Below are positions 58,100-64,000 of a stretch of DNA of 64,000 nt, in pieces. The notes beneath the pieces are model-generated. The model ran no database searches. It saw only the letters and a list, made by a program, of their open reading frames with translations, and was not told the DNA's origin. The number at the start of each line of letters is the position of its first letter. Positions within the stretch are counted from its first letter, which is position 1. Position numbers and translations under genes: made by a program. The stretch comes from Siphonodentalium dalli (lineage: Eukaryota; Mollusca; Scaphopoda; Gadilida; Siphonodentaliidae). Location of the stretch: NCBI GenBank assembly GCA_032622095.1, contig CP136061.1, positions 195,718,935-195,782,934 on the forward strand, read 5' to 3'.

Positions 58100-58490
58100 G
58101 TTATGGTATCGGATAGTGAAATAATGAAGAAGTTTTATATCATTTATATGGTCACAATATATATAATGCATTTCAAACATCGCCATCAGAGACATCTGGC
58201 GTTAATTTGTGTTTTAATCATTAATTTCAAATTCCTACTCATTGGTTTGACCGGAAATAGTAGATTTCATAATTAGATATTGATTCGAATTGAAATAGCT
58301 AGAACGTCATTAATTGTGCATTGGTGATAATTTATATCTATTAAATATAAGAATGACAATAAGGTCTATTAGTTTGATAACGATAATCATTGCTCGTGGG
58401 AAATTGTCTATTGGTTTGAAATATGTCTATTGAAACGGAATGTACATTTATTGAATATGCGCAAATATTACCAATTGAGTCTATAACACA
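58100..58490 (-). repeat. CAATAG-family repeat, inverted copy without the TTAA insert
   Basis: This is the reverse complement of 36050-36720 with the 331-bp TTAA element absent (58310-58313 holds one TTAA). Shared text includes CATTGCTCGTGGGAAATTG and ATTGGTTTGACCGGAAATAG. Confidence 0.8.
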
Positions 58491-58589
58491 TACATACATA
58501 CATATAGACAGAAGTTTCAAAATATATAATAGATAATACGAGAGGACAGTCCTATGAGCCATAAGATGTTTGGGATCAAATGGATCAAA

Positions 58590-58870
58590 AATATTGGCTG
58601 TAGCTAGGTCATGCTGAAATATTTATTGATGCAGAGTGATATCCATTGATGCATGCTGCTGTCAGCCATGTTTTTTTTATTATCGAAAATCGTTAGCTCC
58701 TATCTGGAAGTGATCCTAAACATGCCTGTAAATTTTCAAAACAATTCTCCCATAAATGCAAGCTGTAGAATGTGCTGATTATTAAAATTTTAAATCAAGA
58801 TGGCCGTGTATTTTTAACGAAAATAGAAACTGCAAACGACATTGGGTACTCTATTGAAAACACTCCTGGT
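58590..58870 (+). repeat. Diverged units of the element A/B core repeat
   Basis: GCTGCTGTCAGCCATGTTTT and AATCAAGATGGCCGTGTATT match the two conserved blocks of the ~160-bp core unit, with CCTAAACATGCC and CATAAATGCAAGC between. Divergence is high, so this is an older remnant. Confidence 0.6.
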
Positions 58871-60572
58871 GGCAAACCCCCATAATAAATTTCATTCGTA
58901 AACCACAAATACAGTAAACCCATGCTGGGCCAGTGCTCCCCCACACCCCTCCCTATTTTTCGATTTTTTTGTTTGAAAAGGGGATATAAAAATATCTAAT
59001 TTCAAAAAAGTTTAGCGGAGGCACAGCCCCCAACCCCCTGAATAAGAAAGACAGCATATCTCTTCCTAGCAAGTTTTATATAGATTCCGGTGGTAAAAAC
59101 AATGATCCGGAAAGTCTTCTCGGCCAAACAAAAAAAGTTATTTGATTCCCAGGCATTTTTTTTTTAAATGAGGGAGCGAGGGTTTTATTTTAATTTTTTT
59201 CTGACCATAGACTGGCATAGTAAGCATGGGTTATTATACCTTCCCAGGTCCAGAAAAATGTAGGGAGAACTTTGTAATGGATATAAACTAATTTAATCTG
59301 ATTTAACATATCGAATGACAAATTATTATATTGTACTACCCATACCTAGGGATTACCTAAAATGATATATATATTGATGTTAACATTGGCACTATCATTT
59401 TCAACAACTCGCAGAACTACATATCCGATTCATATTAAAATATAGAATGTAAATAGTCGAAACGAAAAGATAAAGTGATCTTCCAAACCAAGATAGAAAG
59501 TCTTGATTCACTTATACCGCTGACTAATTAGAGACTGTATATGTACCGCATATGTTGAATACCCACACATACACTGTTGTATTTAGCTACTATTCGATAT
59601 CCGAAACAACTGATTTCCGGGTGACAATTTCTTATTTTTGTGTTACCGATTTACAACTATGGTGAAATCCAAAATCGAAATAAAATGGTGCAACGAGGGC
59701 CATATTTTTCAATGAGGCTATGCCTGAGAATGAAAACCATTATTTTTTTGGCCCTATCGATTAATCTTTTTTTTTGGTAATTTCTTATCACATTCTCGGG
59801 ACAGTTTTAGGGGTAATTTTTAGAACAGAAATCTCGCAAAAATGTTCGGAGCATGCCAAGAGGGAGAACTCTATCTTGTTAGCATCCTCAATCTGGACAA
59901 ATTTCATTTCAATTAGGAGATTTAACCTCGAATTGCACTCAGCTGCATCAAAAATAAACTACTTTAGTATCCTTTACACACAAATAATATACCCAATCTT
60001 CAGTTTTATCTGTATTTTATTCACAAAAAAGCAAGTTGTATGTAGTCTTGAAATAAGTTTTTATAAAAATTATGTTGTTGTAATTGTGGCACAGAAGAGA
60101 TACAATATCTTTAATAATTGGCAACAGAAGTAAAACTAATCACTTTAAGTTCTTTAATTTTATTAGCCATCAGTAATATCAGAAACACAAATATACATTC
60201 ATAACTTGCAGACTAGTGAAACAAATGCAAAACATTTGAACAGAAACCTCTTAGAACCTCCAGATTATTTATATGTAATTTGGGAGGAAAGATATCAAAA
60301 TATCATCAGTGGAAAATTTGAAATAATTCAGAATTGTCCCTTTTCTGTCTAAGAAATGGTAATGTACATCACCTCAATAGGTACTACTCTTCTTCATGTA
60401 TTAATTGGAAAATAAAGCATTGATGTACACGTAAATCGTTATTGGGAGGTTGCACATAAGTGCCCATGCGAAAGTTTTCACACGCTGTACAGAAATTACC
60501 ATGGTAAAATAACTGTAAGGTGGTGAAAAAACTCTCAAAAACCTCAAGTCAATAGAAGTCAAAAGTGATATT
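58871..60572. other. No gene recognised
   Basis: A fragment near 58925-59030 (CACAGCCCCCAACCCCC) is low complexity. The 119-codon frame at 59774-60133 lacks any domain and is AT-driven. Confidence 0.45.
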
Positions 60573-61022
60573 TTGGCAATAGAAATCAGCTCATACAGCC
60601 ATTTAAATGAGTTAAAAAAGAACTCAATTTTGCTCATTAAAAAATCAACAACATTCAATGAACAATTTGAAAAGTTACACCCGATAGGCACATCGAAAAC
60701 TGTCCGCTGTCAGCAGTCTGTCAACACAAATATACCGGGACCACCGCGATTTGCGATGCTGGCAAATCTGATGATAGGCAATGCTATTGCAAAGTTTGGT
60801 ATGGCGGTCATCGAGGTCACAAAATATTATGCATCAGATGAGTCCATTGTAGTCAGCTTGGTGCAAGAGTTGCTGAGAAAGCGCTACAAAACCGTGACTC
60901 CAGTGTGCAGGGTCTGCAATGCAAAAGGCCTTATTGCTTGCATTGTATGGGCCTCAGTGACTCCTTGTTCCATTACAAAAAGAAATCCCTATCTACATAC
61001 CCAATGTTTTTGCGCCCGTTAG
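60573..61022 (+). CDS. Unassigned 149-codon open segment
   Basis: The frame runs without stop through FNEQFEKLHPIGTSKTV, IPGPPRFAMLANLMIGNAIA, EVTKYYASDESIVVSLVQEL and RKRYKTVTPVCRVCNAKG. Composition from about residue 50 on is protein-like (balanced hydrophobic and charged residues, CRVC pair), unlike the AT-driven frames nearby. I cannot place it in a family. It may be an exon of a decayed multicopy gene. Confidence 0.3.
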   Translation: MAIEISSYSHLNELKKNSILLIKKSTTFNEQFEKLHPIGTSKTVRCQQSVNTNIPGPPRFAMLANLMIGNAIAKFGMAVIEVTKYYASDESIVVSLVQELLRKRYKTVTPVCRVCNAKGLIACIVWASVTPCSITKRNPYLHTQCFCAR

Positions 61023-61690
61023 GGGAAATACGCCTCCTTTTTTAGGCATTATGTTGCAGACATTGTCAGAAGCGACACTAATGCAACACTGGAAGTTTGG
61101 TTAAAGTTTTCAAAGAATATCAGCAGGTTTATGTATTTTTCCTTGGCTAAAAATTGCTTACGAAACTGTATGGAATTAATTTTTCTGTCGGCCAAAAGCG
61201 GACTATCAGGGCTGTAAACAACAATGTAGTACATTAAACATTTGAAAACAGATGTCAAATCAATGAACCAACCACACAACTGATAATTTGGCACTATTGG
61301 TAGGTAGGTGTGATATTCCAATGAGGAAGAAGATATATCTATTCAACAAAAATATTGACAACCTAAATTGTGTTAATGATACATTCATACAAGTTAGTCT
61401 CAGGTGATACATGCAACCTATATATATATATTTAAACGTGGTCAAACATATTTGTATTTTATTAGACTCCAATTGCAATATTACATTATTTCCGCCTGTG
61501 TGGTAATTTCACCCAAATGCACTAAAGAAATACATCTGTCTTTCGTGATGTAAATGACATAAGGGATGAAAACCCAACCAGTACTACAATAATACTGCAA
61601 AGTCGTATTATGTTTAGTAGATGACTAATTAGCCAGGAAACCAAACAAAAAGAATTATTTTATACTAAATTATATTGACGGATTATGTGT
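61023..61690. other. No gene recognised
   Basis: Minus-strand open frames at 61049-61321 and 61260-61478 have no domain. Nothing else is seen. Confidence 0.45.
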
Positions 61691-61698
61691 AGTAAATA

Positions 61699-61784
61699 CA
61701 GAACCGCACCGGAATGTGAAGGGGGTAAACTTTATCGCACTCTTTTGTTATGATGTAAGATATTCAAACGCCTGTGCGGTTCTG
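61699..61784. repeat. Short inverted repeat (CAGAACCGCAC ends)
   Basis: CAGAACCGCAC at 61699-61709 pairs with GTGCGGTTCTG at 61774-61784; flanks AAATA and TCTATTTA match those of the 38588 fold-back, suggesting one family. Confidence 0.6.
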
Positions 61785-61824
61785 TCTATTTATTCACCCA
61801 AGACCACATTGGAGATTATAACCT

Positions 61825-61895
61825 ACAGTAATGCCCCAAATAATCGACTTCTTAAACACAGCAGAATTATGGGTAATTTTTCAGGATTTAGGAAA
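61825..61895 (+). mobile_element. Half copy of the palindromic TA-MITE
   Basis: TACAGTAATGCCCCAAATAA, CACAGCAGAATTATGGG and TTTTTCAGGATTTAGG match the left half of the 40898-41026 palindrome. The right half is missing. Confidence 0.75.
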
Positions 61896-61947
61896 TATGG
61901 CTTGTTGCCATTCATCGGAAAGCTCTCAGTGAGAATGAACTAAATAA

Positions 61948-62235
61948 GGTCTGTAATTCCACCCAAATGGGCAGACCTGGCCAGTATTCAAACTTGATCA
62001 AGACATTGTTGAGAAGTCTTATGCACTGAATATAAAACAAATAAGTTGATATTTGTTCAAGTCACATGTATAGCACTATAAATTCACAAAAGTTAACCAA
62101 TTAAGAGCTGAAACTCCGCCCAAAGAAGGCAGACTTAGCCGGTATTTGAACTTGATCAAGACATTGTTGAGCAAGTCTCGTATACCGAATATCAACAAAA
62201 CCAGTTGATATTTGTTAAAGTTATTGCCAATCTGT
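61948..62235 (+). repeat. Two diverged tandem units, period 158 bp
   Basis: CTTGATCAAGACATTGTTGA occurs at 61993 and 62151, preceded by CCCAAA(T/G)... GGCAGAC and followed by GTTGATATTTGTT. It lies in the region expected to be 3' UTR of the UBX gene, so it may be transcribed. Confidence 0.75.
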
Positions 62236-62401
62236 AAATGCATGCCTGTCGTTCTCCTCCAGCCCACACACTGACCTCGCAAAAATTGAGGTTGAGTTAA
62301 TAAAAAAAACTGACCAAAACCCACAGAAAATAGTCCAAGATACATGTGATCATCAAAAAATAAGTGAGCTATTTTATGGTTAGTTGCTGCTGCACCAGGC
62401 A

Positions 62402-62560
62402 TCACCTGGCCTGAATGAAAATCGTATCTTGTGGGTGGAACTTGGCATCTTCTAATGTTTGAGTAAGGTCTAACTCTGAGATCTTTTTCCTTGGAAAACA
62501 TGTCACAAGTTCATACTGTTGCTGATCATAACCTAATTCTGAGGCGTATAATAGAAGGGC
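62402..62560 (-). CDS. Terminal exon of a UBX-domain protein (FAF1/UBXN7-like)
   Basis: On the minus strand an acceptor TTTTATCTTTCCAG leads into ALLLYASELGYDQQQYELVT, CFPRKKISELDLTQTLEDAK and FHPQDTIFIQAR, then TGA. UBX domains adopt a ubiquitin fold and dock onto the AAA ATPase p97/VCP; the FPR loop that inserts into the p97 N domain is present (CFPRKK), as is the closing PQDTIFIQ strand. Ending a few residues after this strand is normal for proteins with a C-terminal UBX, such as FAF1 and UBXN7. The exon is phase 0, 52 codons plus stop. The first half of the domain and all upstream exons should lie beyond 62560; none is recognised before the window ends. Which UBX subfamily is uncertain. 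Confidence 0.78.
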   Translation of the reverse strand, partial: ALLLYASELGYDQQQYELVTCFPRKKISELDLTQTLEDAKFHPQDTIFIQAR

Positions 62561-62601
62561 CTGGAAAGATAAAAATAAATGCCGATAAGATTTACTAAAT
62601 A

Positions 62602-62726
62602 CAGTAAAACCTCTCCAAGCCAAACACCCTTCGGACTGGCCTTCTTTTCGGTTTGGAGAAGTGTTCGGTTTATAGAAAATCGTACTGTATTGACGTCGTT
62701 ACCAAGAGTTTGGAGAGGTTTTCCTG
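62602..62726. mobile_element. TA-flanked pogo/Tc1-like MITE (125 bp)
   Basis: TA lies at 62600-62601 and 62727-62728. Ends CAGTAAAACCTCTCCAAG and TTGGAGAGGTTTTCCTG are inverse with one mismatch. ACAGTAAAACCTCT termini are typical of pogo/Tigger-type elements. It sits just upstream of the UBX terminal exon, in its presumed last intron. Confidence 0.85.
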
Positions 62727-63130
62727 TAATGGCATTCAACTTTCATCGAGAGGCATCAAAAACAAGTGTCCGGTCAGGTCTGGTCATGAATATTGCATGA
62801 CCAGTTAACCATAAGCAAGGTTTGCTGATTTCCATGACGTCGTACGAATGTTCACAAATTAGCGACAATTTCGGTATTTGCTTTGAATTTATCACTAAGC
62901 ATGTCGGCCTTTGTTTGACTTAAGTTGAATCATTTGTTGTGTATAAAAGACATTATATTATGATATATACATCATATGTCAATGTAAAGCCTGCCTCAGT
63001 TAATTAAAATGGTTAACCGGTCACGAAAATCCCATAAACATTTCAGCCCTACAAAGCATGGCATTTATGCCCTGAACCTCCTCCAGTGGTTGGTAATAAA
63101 ACAGGGTTCATACACTAATTTCTAAACCAG
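62727..63130. other. No gene recognised
   Basis: Presumed intron of the UBX gene on the minus strand. No further exon is seen. Confidence 0.4.
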
Positions 63131-63300
63131 ATTTAAAGATGCATAATCCGATTAACGCTTGCAAAATACTATTTCTTTGGCTTTGGGCTGCTTTGGGGGT
63201 AAAAAATATTTGAATCGAGTGGAGGAACCCACCCATCAAAGCTCCGAGTGATCAGATATCGATTTTTGAAATCTATTATTTTTCACCACCGGTACTATTT
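63131..63300 (+). mobile_element. GATGCATAATCCG family, truncated copy
   Basis: TTTAAAGATGCATAATCCG, TTTCTTTGGCTTTGGG, GAGGAACCCACCCATCAAAG and TGATCAGATATCGATTTTTG match the left part of 37324-37780. The right part is missing where element C begins. Confidence 0.7.
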
Positions 63301-63308
63301 AAAATGAA

Positions 63309-64000
63309 AGTGTCAATGACACTGTAGCTCAACTTGGAACAGGAATAATTTAATGTATTACAGTCAATGCAGCGATTAGGAATGTGGAAAGTTGAATGTC
63401 TAATACTAGTTTATAGACATGAAGAGAAAAGTAAAATCCAAGATGGCTGCTGGCGGCCATGTTTTTTGGCCGATTGACCCCAAAATGACTCGTTCCCATC
63501 TACATGTCATTATTAACATTCGTGACAAATTTTATGATGATCAGACTAAAGGTACGACATGTAGCCCGTGCTAAAGAATTTAGTCATACAAAGAGTAAAA
63601 TCCAAGATGGCTGCTGGCGTCCATGTTTTCGGCCGAATGACCCCAAAATGAGTCGTTCCCATCTACATGTACATGTCATCGTTAACATCCATGACAAATT
63701 TTATGATGATGAGACTAAAGGTACGACCTGTAGCCCATGCTAAAGAATTTAGTCATACAAAGAGTAAAATCCAAGATGACTGCTGGCGGCCATGTTTTTT
63801 CGCCAAATGACCCCAAAATTACTCGTTCCCATCTACATGTCAATATTAACATCCATGACAAATTTCATAATGATCAGACGAACAGTACGACCTGTGGCCC
63901 GTGCTAATGGATTAAATTTTGAAATCCAAGATGGCCACTGGCGGCCATGTTTTTTGTCCGAATGACCCCAAAATGACTCGTTCCCATTTACATTCCAATT
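63309..64000 (+). mobile_element. Non-autonomous core-repeat element C, runs off the window
   Basis: The 5' end AGTGTCAATGACACT and TAGCTCAACTTGG match elements A and B. Core units with CAAGATGGCTGCTGGCG begin near 63440, 63602, 63772 and 63927, with the fourth being the alternate GGATTAAATTTTGAAATCC type. No 3' end is present before 64000. Confidence 0.82.

Noticed and set aside
59774-60133. 119-codon plus-strand frame
   Set aside because: AT-driven composition, no motif, no splice or start context.
62076-62501. 141-codon minus-strand frame overlapping the UBX exon
   Set aside because: It is out of frame with the UBX domain and crosses the stop and 3' repeat region; the UBX frame with its splice acceptor explains the region better.

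Overview
The window looks like nuclear DNA from a marine invertebrate, most probably a lophotrochozoan such as a mollusc. It is AT-rich and almost wholly intergenic. The palindrome TACATGTACATGTA recurs throughout. Several repeats have the pearl/Helentron-like layout described from bivalves: tandem core units of about 160-170 bp, a short GACGGACGG or CA-rich microsatellite, then a 3' hairpin. The species assignment is inference; other marine invertebrates are not excluded. There are no operons, bacterial genes, rRNA genes or CRISPR arrays.

Host-like or domesticated coding sequence is sparse. The clearest is the last coding exon of a UBX-domain protein on the minus strand (62402-62560). Two plus-strand exons (53760-54055, 54816-54989) resemble the SWIM-zinc-finger proteins common in marine invertebrate genomes. 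A RecQ-like helicase exon (19920-20602) has Q-motif, Walker A and DECH-box sequence but is broken by a 143-bp MITE and a frameshift. A second DECR-box exon lies downstream (21515-21587). Two cysteine-bearing open segments (22817-23050 minus, 60573-61022 plus) are unassigned.

The rest is layered mobile DNA. 0-15 kb: two large core-repeat elements (1799-3571, 12862-14839), a five-unit relative (9540-10460), two hAT-like elements (7696-9258, 11545-12832) and TA-target MITEs with CCGCGG-rich interiors. 15-20 kb: a MITE nested in its own family, a hAT-like element with an exact 8-bp duplication, and a fold-back. 20-25 kb: helicase exons and the C-terminal part of a non-LTR retrotransposon. 26-36 kb: a tRNA-derived SINE, Helitron-like arrays and a triplicated TTAA-flanked element. 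36-43 kb: fold-backs, small Helitrons and a three-unit palindromic MITE array. 43-53 kb: a long Helitron-like repeat holding a hAT element and abutting a CR1/L2-type LINE, which itself carries a 1.87-kb insert. 53-64 kb: SWIM exons, another Helitron with a hAT MITE inside, tandem duplications, the UBX exon, and the start of a third core-repeat element running off the end.

The most useful property is that many insertions can be read against an uninterrupted paralogous copy in the same 64 kb. This fixes their ends and target duplications (TA, TTAA, 8 bp, 9 bp) and gives a relative order of insertion. Three MITE families also appear modular: two share a terminal AAAGTAATTGACCA block, and two share CCGCGGT-rich interiors despite different termini.
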